64,000 bases of DNA. Origin: Moringa oleifera. Its lineage: Eukaryota > Streptophyta > Magnoliopsida > Brassicales > Moringaceae. This document shows positions 24,710 through 36,305 of this stretch, one piece after another (within the stretch, counting starts at the first letter, position 1; each line of letters begins with the position of its first letter). The notes beneath the pieces were generated by a model that was not told the origin of the DNA, searched no databases, and was given only the letters and a program-made list of their open reading frames with translations. The translations under genes were made by a program, and so were the position numbers. The stretch is from positions 186,001 to 250,000 of the forward strand of contig JAJFZO010000028.1 in the NCBI GenBank assembly GCA_021397835.1, written 5' to 3'.

Positions 24710-25440
24710 AGTGTGGTTTCTTGAAAATCCCAAAAGCATCTCTATTTCATCAAGCTTAAGTGGAGCAACCTTATTCCTTCCAACCTAGACCAGATTCCAC
24801 TTTTTATATTCATCAAAGACATACTTTTGGACATTCAATAGTGGATCATTGTCATAATCTTCAAGAGCCTTGTGGATTCTATCAGTCAATTTTACACTCC
24901 TAATATAAGTTTGAAAGCAATTAATTTTTCTTCTTGTATCCTATAAGGGCCACTATTTCTTTGTTAAAGGAAAGGCTTCATGTATGGTGTGTGAAGGAAA
25001 TGAAACAAGGGAAATCTGTTATGGATTGGAAAATTATGCACATAGTTTTTCTTTCTTGTGATAGCATAGAAGTATTTGGAATCGGCAAATTCTAGTTCCA
25101 CATGATATACGAAATGTGAAATAATATCCCAAACTCCCTTAAGAACAAGTGCCACATTCTCATTATAAAAGTATAGGGACCCAATTACTGCTTTTGGGAA
25201 TGTTATATACCCTACATAACGTTGGTTGGTGGGAACTCTAAAACCAATCATTAGATTTGGGAGAAACTATCTTATCATCCTTATTTAAGAGCTTCTTCTC
25301 AAACACCTTTTACCTTATCATTTTTCATTATTCGTAATAAAAGCTTATCTTTTTATGTTTAGCAAAGTCCTTAGACTTTGGTTTTTTTTCAAAAGGAAGT
25401 TCTTCCATAAATGCATCAACATCAACAATCTTCGCCACCT
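24710..25440 (-). pseudogene. DRM-like pseudogene: DRM-type DNA (cytosine-5) methyltransferase remnant
   Basis: The minus strand carries a long block matching plant DOMAINS REARRANGED METHYLTRANSFERASE proteins (RNA-directed, CHH-type methylation). The clean part, 25251-24964, starts MIGFRVPTNQ and includes LYFYNENVALVLKGVWDIIS, EFADSKYFYAITRKK and YVHNFPIHNRFPL. It then continues through frame breaks with HEAFPLTKK, DTRRKINC, LTDRIHKALEDYDNDP, VQKYVFDEYKKWNLV and LDEIEMLLGF-x-x-NHT. After NHT (about 24710) the similarity stops abruptly. Family Trp positions after TKK, before DTR and after WNLV are read as TAG stops. A Lys-rich stretch at 25440-25350 may be the part just upstream, less certainly. 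No UBA domains or SAM-binding first half were found, so this is a fragment of a longer gene. Confidence 0.75.
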
Positions 25441-25843
25441 AAGTAACATATATAAAACTAGTTAACTCTACAATTGTGGAGTTTGACCATATCTCTCTAT
25501 TGTTAGTTTAATTTTCTCCACCTTGTACCCCATATTTGCTAAGGATAGTAACTTCTATCTTTATCAGAAGTAGGATTTGTGATTTCTTTACTAGTTAAGT
25601 AATTTTCATCATTTAAGAAAGCATTTAGAAAAGTACCTTTATAATCTAACAAAAAGTGATTTGAATCATAATTTTACTGTACTAGAGGAGATTTCTTAAT
25701 AGTTAAGAATGTTAGGAGAGATTGTTTTCTCTATTTTTCTAAATTATTTTTAACAATATATTCTTAGAAAACCCCATTCCAATGAAATGATCAACTAACT
25801 TAGAGTTGGAAAGATCCTTTTATCAAGCTCATCAGATATTTGA
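25441..25843. other. Flank between DRM remnant and CACTA element
   Basis: About 400 bp of AT-rich sequence with no recognised coding or repeat structure. Confidence 0.4.
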
Positions 25844-25849
25844 TACTAT

Positions 25850-26170
25850 TACAAATAAAAGATTTAATGATAGCTAAAAAAGACTTTTAATGACAGTTCT
25901 AAAACTGTCATCTTTGTTGATATCATTAAAGATTAGGTGTTTTAACAACAGTAAAGGCTCCCTTTTTAATGATAGTTTTTTTTTTTAATTATTGTTAAAG
26001 TAAGGTCTTTAATGATAGTTTTAAATGAACTGTCATTAAAAAAGAAAGCTTTTAATGACAGTTCTATTAAAATTGTCATTAAAAGATGTTGTGGTTAATG
26101 TTAGTTTGCAATGAACTATCATTGAAAGATCCTCATTTAATGACAGTTCTAATAAAACTACCATTAAATG
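25850..26170. repeat. Left subterminal palindromic repeats of the CACTA element
   Basis: At least six variants of TTTAATGACAGTTCT and its inverse AACTGTCATTAAA, arranged as inverted pairs with short loops, for example at 26013-26037, 26045-26083 and 26134-26169. In En/Spm such repeats are the binding sites of the element's TNPA-type protein. Confidence 0.75.
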
Positions 26171-27699
26171 AGATTTTTTAAATAATTTTTATATATGCAC
26201 AATTTTTACATACAAATGATTCAAAACCTGTATATATAAAATTCTCCATCTCTTCTACATCAATTACATATCTTTATCTCATATACATCAACACGATTCA
26301 ATGAATGAAATAACTTTTTCTTTCAGTACACTTTAATATCATTCTCACTTAAACCATCATTAATTACTTCTTTCATATTTCAATCCAAAAAGTAATAAAA
26401 AATGAAGAAAGGAAAAACTTGATGTCATAAACGAATTTCATGTGTATAATACATGAGTTTAAATACACATTATCATACACAATTCTGAAAATTCAATTAC
26501 ATAAATTCAATGATGTTCATGTCTACAAAAATTTTTAAGGTTCAACTTTCTAATATGACGTTCTAAAGAAATTGTCCAACCTCCTTTCTAACTTCATTAA
26601 TATCCGGTTGAGTATAAGTATCTATGTCCATAATTATATTTATAAAAAAAAAAGTTAATTCGATTAAAGCTTCTAGTAAGTACATCAGTTGCCAAAGTAA
26701 TTACACAAGTAGATGCTTAAAAACTTATCATTTTCGCATATGGGATATTTTTGTCATGTTTATCAATGTTGTCCTTTAAAAATTTTATAAAATAATATCC
26801 ACACTCAGTATTTGAATGTTGATATGGATACTAAATTAAAATTTTTTTATCATTATATTTTATAAAATAAATAAAACTAATATCACATATAGATTTAAAT
26901 ATACATACTTTAGCATGAATATTCCTAAAAATGTGTCTATCACATGATTTATTAATAGCTTAAAATAATTTAAAAGAACTACCAACAATAAATAATCAAA
27001 ACCTTAAAAGTAGAAAAGAAAATACATACCAACATAAATGAAAAATATTTTCACTTACATAGACATAAGTTGATCTAGTTTTTGACAAGAACCATGATTC
27101 AAAGGATTAAAAATGCTATATACAAAAGTGTGAAACTCAAAAACTTTTAACATTCAATGAAACATACATTATCAAAAATAAATGTAAAAAATAATATGAT
27201 CAAAACTATTAATAATTTCAAATAAATTTCGAATAGTGTAAGACTTACTCAAGTTATACGAATATATCACTATTCCTCTATCATATGGATCTATCATTCT
27301 ATTGGCAAGGTGACAGGCTTGGGTGTCTATACTTATAGATATCCCATATGATAATGTTGATAGAGTAACAAATACAACCCCAAGCCAAGTGCAACTAAAT
27401 TTATATAAAGTTTACTGAATAAAAAGAGTAAAAAATACATAAATATGATATAGCTAAACTTATTTAAGATACATACGTACATAATATAAGCCTGAATGAT
27501 GGTGACACTTAACTTCTCCATGTGACAAAATTGGATGATATCTTTTCGGATCATGAATACATGTCCATTAAAAGTAGAGACTTCCATATAAAGTATGTGT
27601 ATTGCTTTATTATGTGACATCACCTTATTCACATAATTAAACATTTTCTGTAATCTTGGTGGTAGCTTAATAAAAAATATTTGTTATGGTGACTGTAGT

Positions 27700-29510
27700 T
27701 TTGTCAATGTTGGTGCCTTCTTAATTGGCAACTTGCCTTGTTGCTTTTTAGTCGATAACTGAAAAAACTTTACAAAGTTAATTAGCACTAATAAGTTGAC
27801 TTTATAAAATGCATTTTGCAAAAACATTACCTCATGTGTACCAACAATGACTCATTCTCACGCTAAACAACAACTAAATCGAGTGCACAAAAAAACATTA
27901 GTCATTCCATCATCAGGGTTTGGGCGAGGCAATTGTGTATCACCATGAATAGCTACATCCATTGTCACCCAAACATCATTAGCAAATAGTAAACGCTCAT
28001 GGATTATTTAATTAGGAGTGTGATCCGTAAAGATAACCCCACTTGCTATTATATAGTCTAATGACTGGATGAACATTTGACATGGCTCACACCACAATGA
28101 TCCAAAAAAATACAAGTTACATTCTTAATATTACTAACATCAAATCTACTATGATTAACATGCAACATACTTTGTTGCTGTATGGTATAGGTGCTGGTGG
28201 TGTGATTGGCATAGGTGATTGAAGTGTTTGATATTCTTATTTCTCTAGTAATCCAACCAGATTGTTGCTAGCTTTACTCGAACTAAATTGCATTGTAGAT
28301 TTTTCTAGCTAGACATTAGTTTTGTTCGTCACAGTATTTGTCAAAACTTCTTTATAGCAATTGTTGCTGATCCAATTGCATACCTTCAGGGATACTTAAC
28401 TTTTTGGCCTTCCTAAAATAAGATAACATAGTAACCCCAAATCCTTGATCTCTAACACGTCCAGGGTGTTTAGGTGTATTAAGAGCTTTCATAAGCACAT
28501 CTTCTAAACCATAGGGTTTAAATTTACCCTATGTGCTTTAGTCATCAACTCATCCTACAATATTATGGTAAAATTAATCAATCAATATGAACTTTATTAC
28601 TACAAAAAAAAAGGTTCAATTATACTTATAATTCTTTCCCCACATAATTAGCTCACATCATTTACATACTCTTTTTTTTATTCTATCGCGAAGCCTTCCA
28701 CAACAAGACACAATCAATTTGTTCATCGTTATCCAATGCTTGCTTTTTTTTTTTTAATATAAAGAGTGAACATGTTAATATTTTAAAATTTACAACTACT
28801 ATCAATCAATAAGATAATACATAAAAAATAACTTACAAGTTCACTCTCCAGCTTACAAACCCCTTTTTAGCTAGACGATGGTTGTACACATTCTTTTTTC
28901 TTTTTTTTTTTTGCTATTTGCCTCATTTACTGTAAGACCAATACACTTGAACTTTTGAAAAAAATTATATAAACAAAAACATTACTAACTATAATTGCAT
29001 ACTTGAAACTCTTTTATTAGATGAGAGTTCACAAAGTCCTACCACACCCCAAGATCTATGACATTACTATATTCTTCAGTTAGAAATGACAAAAATTCTA
29101 AGTCATCCATGCGAGGGACTATGTGCTTTGACGTAAGATAAGTCTTGAACTTCCTTTATTTGTTTGCAGCAGACTGAAGTACATACGTTTTCATACTCGT
29201 ATCAATATCATATGTCTCCTACAATGTATTATAAAAAATCATGTTAATACAAATCAAAATAATTAACAATAATCAAATTGAAAAGCAACACTTTGTATTT
29301 TATTTTACTTACCAATATTGTCTTCCAAATCTTATTTTTCATTTCACTGCTTACTGAGTGTCAATTCGCGATATTTATGGGCACTTATTATGTACTACCA
29401 CCCTAATGTAGCTATTAAAATGGGTGTCATTCCTCCCAATTGGTTGACTTTTATCATTTACTTGACTATTAGCTTAACACCAAAAGCATGACTCTTGATT
29501 ATCTTAGGCA
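27700..29510 (-). pseudogene. CACTA second protein, transposase_24-like, degenerate
   Basis: Near 29450-29400 the minus strand reads SQPIGRNDTHFNSYIRVVVH, matching the conserved GQPIGxNxxxLSSxIGxxxR block of plant CACTA-associated transposase_24 proteins. KxKIWKTI-like residues follow after frame changes. Downstream to about 27700 only scattered short frames remain. It lies 3' of the TNP2 gene in the same orientation, the usual order. Confidence 0.55.
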
Positions 29511-29879
29511 TACTGGTGATGTCTTTTTTTTTGGGTCCTTCAGAGCCTTCACTTGAGCATTCAGAAGGATCCATTAAATCTATAAACAAAATAACATATG
29601 GTTAACATCATTTATGCAAGACATGATATAACATGATAAAATTATAAAAAATTATAAAAATAATTATAACTTTAACACATTGGGCAATTGAACACTACCT
29701 TAAAGACTACTCAAACCCATAATCCTTCATTATTTTTTCGAGCATATGTAAGATAAGGTTCATCCATTTAGTCAAATAGATTAATATGTGGCATATTCTT
29801 ACAAAAAGACATGTGATCCACATTAATATCATACAAATCATCTTCATCATAGTCTTTTTTAAAGTATTGACAATAATAT

Positions 29880-32800
29880 GGACCATTTAGTATCAAGTAG
29901 ATCTTCAATGCAAACTACTTGTCTTACTTATGAAGCCAATATAAATTGATCATTTCTGTGTCCAATTCGATTAAGATTAACTAGTGCAACTCTTAAATTA
30001 TCAACTTTGACATTGCTACTATTTTAAATCCCATCACATTTGAAAATTGAAACTCTAAATATTGTGTAATCTAGTTCTCATATTTTTTATATAACTCTAT
30101 AAAATGAAAAATCACCGTATACTGGATTTTTATCCTTAGCACTAGAGATTTGCATAGTATTGACAACTAAAATAACACCACTGTTTTGATGGATCCTTGA
30201 GTTATCTCGTTACTTTATGTAAAATCAACAGTCATTGATGATATATTCAAGATACTTGATTACTGTGAATCAAGGATCATGGGCAATTCATCGTAGTGTT
30301 GATGAGACATTATGATTGGATAATAAAAATTTATTCTCAATCTGTATCATAAAATATGTTAGATGAATTATATTAGAAATAGATTTAATATCTAGACAAG
30401 TGCAAGCATTTTTACCCATGTGCGTTCGGCTCTATTCATCATATAACCATTTAAGTCATTTTGACTTAATATAATTGTCGATCCTTAATTGATTTAAATG
30501 CTCACTACATATTAAGAATAAATCATCAGACAATAATTCAAATATTATTTGATATTTCAATGAATAATAAATTGCAAAATTTACTTTATCTATGATTGAA
30601 CTTCGCTCGTATTCGTCAAAACATACAAGTGCGCTTAATAAATGTGAACATTATCAACTTTCTCGACACTTCCACTAGTTACAGCTTTTCCATTATGAGT
30701 TGAGTGATCAAATATATTCTTCCATGGAAGAATCCCAATAACATCCATAGTAAATAAATAACTCACGCAGAATTCTAATTCCTCTTCTGTAATGTACAAC
30801 TCAGCAATACTACCATTAGGTCTATTACAATTTTGAATATAACTATTCAATACTTTTATAAATCTTTCAAATGAGTACATCCATCATATGTACATGGGAC
30901 CACATAATTTTACTTATCTAATAAAATAAATAGCGAGATGGACCATAATATTAAAGAAGCTGGGAGAAAAGTACTTCTCAAGCAAACAAAGTATTGTCAC
31001 AAGTTTGTTTTGGATTTCATCCAACTTTGACACATCTATCACCTTTTGACACAACATATTAAAGAACATACAAAGTCTAATAAGAGCATATCTTACATGT
31101 TTGGGTAACACACCTCGTAAAGCAATAGGTAAAAGTTGTTGCATCAAGATGTGATAATCATGTAACTTCAACCCATACAGTTTTAAGTCTTTCATGAAAC
31201 TATATTTTTTATATTCGAAAAATAACCATCTGGCACTTTAATGTCACTCAAAACTTTACAAAATTTTCTTTTTCATCCCTTAGCGAAGTATAGCATGCAG
31301 GCGATAGAAATGTACGATTACTGCAAACTTGTGGTTCTAATTCAGACCTTAATCTAATGTCTTTCAGATCCATTCTAGTAGTAATCCATCTTTAGATTTT
31401 TTAAGAATATCAACCAATGTCCTAAGAAGACTATCATAAACAATTTTTTTCAATGTGCATGACATCTACAACATGTCTGATATGCATGGACTTTTAATAT
31501 GGTAAGTGAAAGAAAATAGGCCTCTTCTTCCAACACTGTGCAACAACATCTTCTTTGTTTGCTGTACTTCATTTCTTCATCTTTCCTTATGAATTTAGTA
31601 AACCTTGAACTTTTTTAAAGACTTCTTCACTGCTTAATGATTTGTGAGCTATTCTGACTTCTTGTTCACCATTAAAGGCCTTTTTCTGTCTACGGTAAAG
31701 ATGATATCGTGGTAAGACTCTTCTATGTCTAACATATGACATATTTTTACTATGTTTTAAGTGACTAGCATGTGTGTTCTCAGCACAGACAAGACAAGTA
31801 TAATAGACTTTAATAGTATAACCAGATAAATTATCATATACAGAAAAATCATTGATTGTCTATAACAAAATAGTTTTCAAGTTGAATGACTTATTACGGT
31901 ATGCATCATATACTTTTACACTCATGTTCAACAATATTTTCAAGTCTTCTATAAGCAGAGCCAAGTAGACATCGATATCATTATCAGGTTGTTTAAGACT
32001 TGATATTAGAAACTTCAACATCATAAACTTTCTCTTCATTGTTAACCATGATGATAAATTATAGTTCACTATAATCACCAGCCAATAACTATATCGACTA
32101 CTTGATGTACTCTATGGATTAATCCCATCAACTGATATAGCAAGCCTCAAGTTTCTTGGCTCTAAAGCAAACTCTAGCCACATGTAGTCAACTAATTTCT
32201 ATGATGGTGTATCTAATGGGTGCCTCAACTAACCATTGATTTTTGTTTGACTTGAATGCCATGTAAGGTTTTTTGATACTTCAGAGCTTCTGAACATTTT
32301 TCTAAACCTTTATATCGGTGAAAAATACCATAACACCTTAGTAGGCACAACAATCTTTATTTTGTTACTGTTTTTTATTATTTACCATCTTGAAAGTTCG
32401 CAAGTTAGACATTGGATATCATCTTGAAACTCCTTTTGATATAATAAGTAATTATTTGGACATTTATGGATTTTTTTATACTTCATACCTAATGCATTCA
32501 ATATTTTCTTAGTGTCATATATAAATGTGGCATGTCTTTATTATCAGGCAATATTTTAACAATCAAATTTAAAATATCACTAAAGCTTTGATCTGACTAA
32601 CCATATTTTAGTTTTAAATTATACAATTTAATTAGAACGGATAGTTTGGTGAACTTCACTAATCCAAGATACAGAATTTTCTCGGCATCACTAAGGAATC
32701 TGTCAAAAGTGGTTAGGATTACTATCATACTCTACAAATGCCTCTTGTATCATTTCTACAGTATTATCAACTTCTTTGATGTGTATTACTTCCCTAAAAA

Positions 32801-33070
32801 CTTTGGCATTCCTACTAGTAGAAGACCCAACAATATAAGTTTATCCATACCTTATCCAATTTTAATTGCTACTATCAACTCGATATACATACAAACGATT
32901 TTATCTCACATGAAGTATGTCGCTTCATAATACCACATTTAATACACGGACACCGAACTAATTCAAAATTATCACTATTTTAAAAAACAAAATCTAAAAA
33001 AGTTATTCATCCTTACATCATATGCCTCTGACCTTCCATTAACGAACATCCAACTTTTATCCACTCGGAA
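29880..33070 (-). pseudogene. CACTA TNP2-type transposase, degenerate
   Basis: Recognisable blocks in order on the minus strand: the transposase-associated start DKSWMFVNGRSEAYDV (33064 down), RLAISVDGINP (about 32150) and PDNDIDVYLALLIEDLKILL (within 32078-31860), then NLSGYTIKVYYTCLVC, RHVVDVMHIEKN (31490-31448), the DUF4218 segment LKLHDYHILMQQLLPIALRG (31195-30914) with FERFIKVLNSYIQNCNRPNG (30880-30635), and a DUF4216 tail with LVNLNRIGHRNDQFILAS (about 30000-29930). The family's usual domain order is complete, but many frameshifts and stops remove function. Introns would also be expected and are not resolved. Confidence 0.8.
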
Positions 33071-34199
33071 GTTCAAAACTTTTTATATTAGACATTTATA
33101 TAAAAATTACATGTAACCGAAATTCTAATGAACTAATTGACATTTGTAATTAATTATATATTTAACTAAATTAGCATATAATTAATTAATTAGTTAAATA
33201 ACAAATGATTAATTAGCATATAATTAAATAAATAACATATAACTAACAAAAAATTAATTAATATCTAAGTAAATAAACTATAATTAATTAGTTAATTAAT
33301 ACATAGTTAATTACTTTATAAGCACTAGTAAATCAATTAAAAATTAAATAATATTTAATTATTTACTTTACAAGCATTAAATTAATTAATTAAAATTTAA
33401 ATAAATGATTAATAATTAATTAGTTAATTAATATATAGTCAATATTTAATTAACATCTAATTAATCATCATATAAGCATTTAACTAGCTAGTAAATTAAA
33501 TAAAATTTAGATAACATTTAATTATTTACTATACAATGATCTAATTAATTAATTATCTATTTAAAATTTAACTAATATTAAATTAAGTTAATTATAAAAT
33601 CAATATAAATTTTATAAAATATACTAATTAATCTTACCTAATAAAATTTATTAAATATAAATTTATCAAAATATAAATTCATCTAACTAATATCTACTTA
33701 ATTCATTAAAATATAAATTCATGTAACTATAAATTTACTTAATTCATCAATTAATCTAATTATCTTAAATATTATCAAACAATAAATTTATCAATATATA
33801 CTCATCAATATATAATATTCATCCAAATATACTTATAAAAAAACCTAAATTTCATCAATAAATATTTGCCAAATATACTTAATGAAGAAAATGTCAAAAT
33901 AATATACATATATTCTCAATTCATTCTTTAAATCAAAACCATATGGAATAAAAATTGGAGAAAAAATTAACTTTCATAAAAAAAAATTGAATTTATCGAA
34001 ATACTTACATGTTTGAATGTCAAAGATGAAGAACAAATGGAGGGGGAGGATGTGGCTTCTCCTTGTAGATATTGAGACAAATGAGAGATGAAGGAGCAAG
34101 GAGAGAACAACGGAGAGAAAGAGATGTGCGTACGGGTGGCTGCTTCTTCAAAAATGGCTACTGCTACTTCTAGAGAAAAAGATGGTAGCTAGGTTTAAG

Positions 34200-34471
34200 G
34201 CTTAATGCAAGCTTTTAACGACAATTCCATTAGAATTATCGTTAAAGGGTTTAATCTTGAAAGATTTAACTTTAGTTCTCATGAGAATTGATGTTAAATG
34301 GTGCCTTTTAATGTCAGTTAAATAGTAACTGATGTGAAAAATGTGATAAATCCGCCCTTTAATGACAGTTTTAGAAGAACTCACATTAAAAATTGTTAGT
34401 GATGCTTTTAATGACAGTTTTTTCAAGAACTATCATTAAATCACTGTCGCTCATTATAATTTTTGTAGTGG
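34200..34471. repeat. Right subterminal palindromic repeats and terminal motif of the CACTA element
   Basis: Inverted pairs such as TTTAACGACAATTCC...AATTATCGTTAAA, then TTTAATGACAGTTTT and CTATCATTAAA, ending in TTTTTGTAGTG at 34461-34471. It mirrors the left end. Confidence 0.75.
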
Positions 34472-35647
34472 TATGAGGAGAGTTTTAAGTATCAAATTTG
34501 CATTGCCCTATCCTATTAAAATCTTTTTTGAAGTTTTGGCAATGAAAAATGTCTCACCTCTTCTTCGGATTCCCTTCAACGTTTGGTTTTGAAAATGTGT
34601 TTCTATTTTCATTTTTATTTTTTATTAATTTTTTAGTTTATTTTGCTTGATCATAAAAGTATATAACTCATCAATCAAAACTTTTTTCTTAATTTTTTCT
34701 CTCATTGTTTTCTTTTTTCTAGGAATAACGGATCCTTTCAACCTCTAGCATCTTTCATTAAAATATACTTGTCGGATCTTAAATGATGAATGTAACCTTT
34801 AAATTTAGGATTTTTTTACTAAAGGCACTCCCTTTATATTCTCTTTGATCTTTCTTTTGTTTCTTAGAAGAGTGTCTTTTTTTGCTTGGTTTTATTTATA
34901 ATTTCTCTTATTTTACAGAGTTGTATATAACATATTATCAAATTTATTTTCAATAACTAGTTAATCATGAGTTCTCAAAATAATATTCGGCTTATCAAGA
35001 AAGAAAGGCTAGTTGAATAACAAATCTCTAATAAGAGCATCAAGTATACAAGTCAAGAAAGGGAAACAGCACCTCACGCCCTCACTATCAAACATCAACT
35101 TTGTCTTATTTTTCTTAATGATAACCAGTTTAATATACCAATTTTTTTTATTGAAATGATGAAGATGCATTTTTATCCTTATTGAATTTACTTGATATTG
35201 AGACTAAGCAGTTCTTGCCCATAAATCTCCTCCAAAGAAGGTTATCTTCATAAAATTCATTCCCATTTGGCACCCATTTGCCCTTTTGGGGCACTTTTTT
35301 GCCCCTTGGGTTAGTGGTATTCTCATGAATCTATTTCAACGCTAACCCTCTTCTTTGAATTGTCTGATATATTTTTTTATCCTACTCTAATACAATTGCC
35401 CAATGTTAATGATTTTCAATCTTTTCTCGTCAATCAGATTCAGTTGTTTATATCATTTTTTTCTATTCATTTCACTTCTTCCGTGACTTTTAATCTCTTT
35501 TCATTTTCAAAAAGAGATAAAAATGTAGAATATATTAAAAAAAAAACAGCAACATAAAATTGGCTAAGCCTGAAGCTCTTGAAATTGGATTGAAACCTAT
35601 AAGCCCAAGTGTAGTTCCCAATCAAAGAAGAAAAGTCAGCTATCTAC
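34472..35647. other. AT-rich intergenic stretch
   Basis: No recognisable coding sequence on either strand. Frequent T-runs. A small GC-richer patch at 35265-35310 contains TTGCCCTTTTGGGGCA, a chance-level hairpin. Confidence 0.4.
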
Positions 35648-35752
35648 CTTGATCCCCAAATTTTTGTTCCTAAATTAATAGTCAGCAGCTCCTCCAGCCA
35701 TTGTTCTAAGCATGTAAAGATTTCAATAATTTTCTTCACAGATTGTGATGCT
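35648..35752 (-). pseudogene. PBE-like pseudogene: Proteasome beta-5 subunit exon fragment
   Basis: The minus strand encodes SQSVKKIIEI, a one-base frame change, then YMLRTMAGGAADY, a stop, and FRNKNLGIK. This matches the beta-5 (PBE, PSMB5) block around SQSVKKIIEINPYMLGTMAG. Only this ~35-residue segment is found. It ends in AAG|GTAGAT, a good splice donor, and begins next to an AG, so it looks like one exon copied from genomic DNA rather than from mRNA. The frameshift and stop make it non-functional. Nothing proteasome-like was found on either side. Confidence 0.7.
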
Positions 35753-36084
35753 TCAAAACTTAAGAACAGGGTAGTTTAACTTAGTAATAATCAATGAGAA
35801 TAGAAAATTAAAAGTGTGATTAATGTCACAACATGTATCAGTGGGGAATATGGACAACAATTAATAGTTGATGGTCTATATAAAATTAAGGCAGACATTG
35901 TCCAGCCCAAGTCAGATGTGCAGGCAAACATAAGCACGCTCATTAAAAGTTCAAACCGTCACACAGTCTCAACAAAAATGGTTGGAGCACTCATTCCATG
36001 GTTTTTATAAATAATCAACATGAAATCGAAGAGGGAAGAGATTTATGAATGAAAAGCAAATAAAAAGGAAAGGTCAGATCCAAA

Positions 36085-36280
36085 ATCAGAAAATTAGAGA
36101 AAGCAAGATACCGAAAAGGCGAGGACGAAGTCGAGCTTGAATAAGAACTTGTGGAGTTCTTTGAAGAGGCAGTAACAAAGCACAAGGAGCTGGAACCTAA
36201 GAAGGAGAGACTGGCTACTCTGATGCTGACTGCCGTCAGAATTTGCCAATCATGAGCAGTTAAACACCTTACAGCCATGG
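36085..36280 (-). other. Unrecognised open frame, possible first exon
   Basis: From ATG at 36280 the minus strand reads MAVRCLTAHDWQILTAVSIR, then a Ser/Thr-rich stretch, with a candidate splice donor (TCG|GTATCT) near 36113. The upstream in-frame MRKWQKLK at 36305 is an alternative start. The opposite strand over the same DNA also reads protein-like (FFEEAVTKHKELEPKKERLA), so either could be an old coding remnant. I do not recognise either and found no downstream exons. Confidence 0.25.
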
Positions 36281-36305
36281 CTTTTAGTTTTTGCCATTTT
36301 CTCAA

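Larger units (their letters stand above)
25844..34471 (-). mobile_element. Degenerate CACTA (En/Spm) DNA transposon, ~8.6 kb
   Basis: The right end at 34471 reads, on the minus strand, CACTACAAAAATTATAAT. The left end at about 25844 is a corrupted ACTATTACAAATAAAAG. Both ends carry the same subterminal palindromic repeats around TTTAATGACAGTTCT...AACTGTCATTAAA (25856-26170 and 34200-34460). Between them the minus strand holds the two proteins expected of a plant CACTA element: a TNP2-type transposase (about 33070-29880) and a second, transposase_24-like protein (about 29500-27700). Both are full of stops and frameshifts. A 3-bp target duplication is not evident. The element is autonomous in structure but dead in coding. 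Confidence 0.8.

Noticed and set aside
27333..27644. 103-codon open frame (minus) inside the CACTA element
   Set aside because: Hydrophobic Tyr/Ile/Leu-rich translation of AT-rich DNA. It does not match the element's second protein.
22523..34471. One 12-kb CACTA element from the CACTACAAG end at 22523 to 34471
   Set aside because: The subterminal palindromes at 34.2-34.5 kb match those starting at 25856, not the sequence after 22523, so the right end pairs with 25844.
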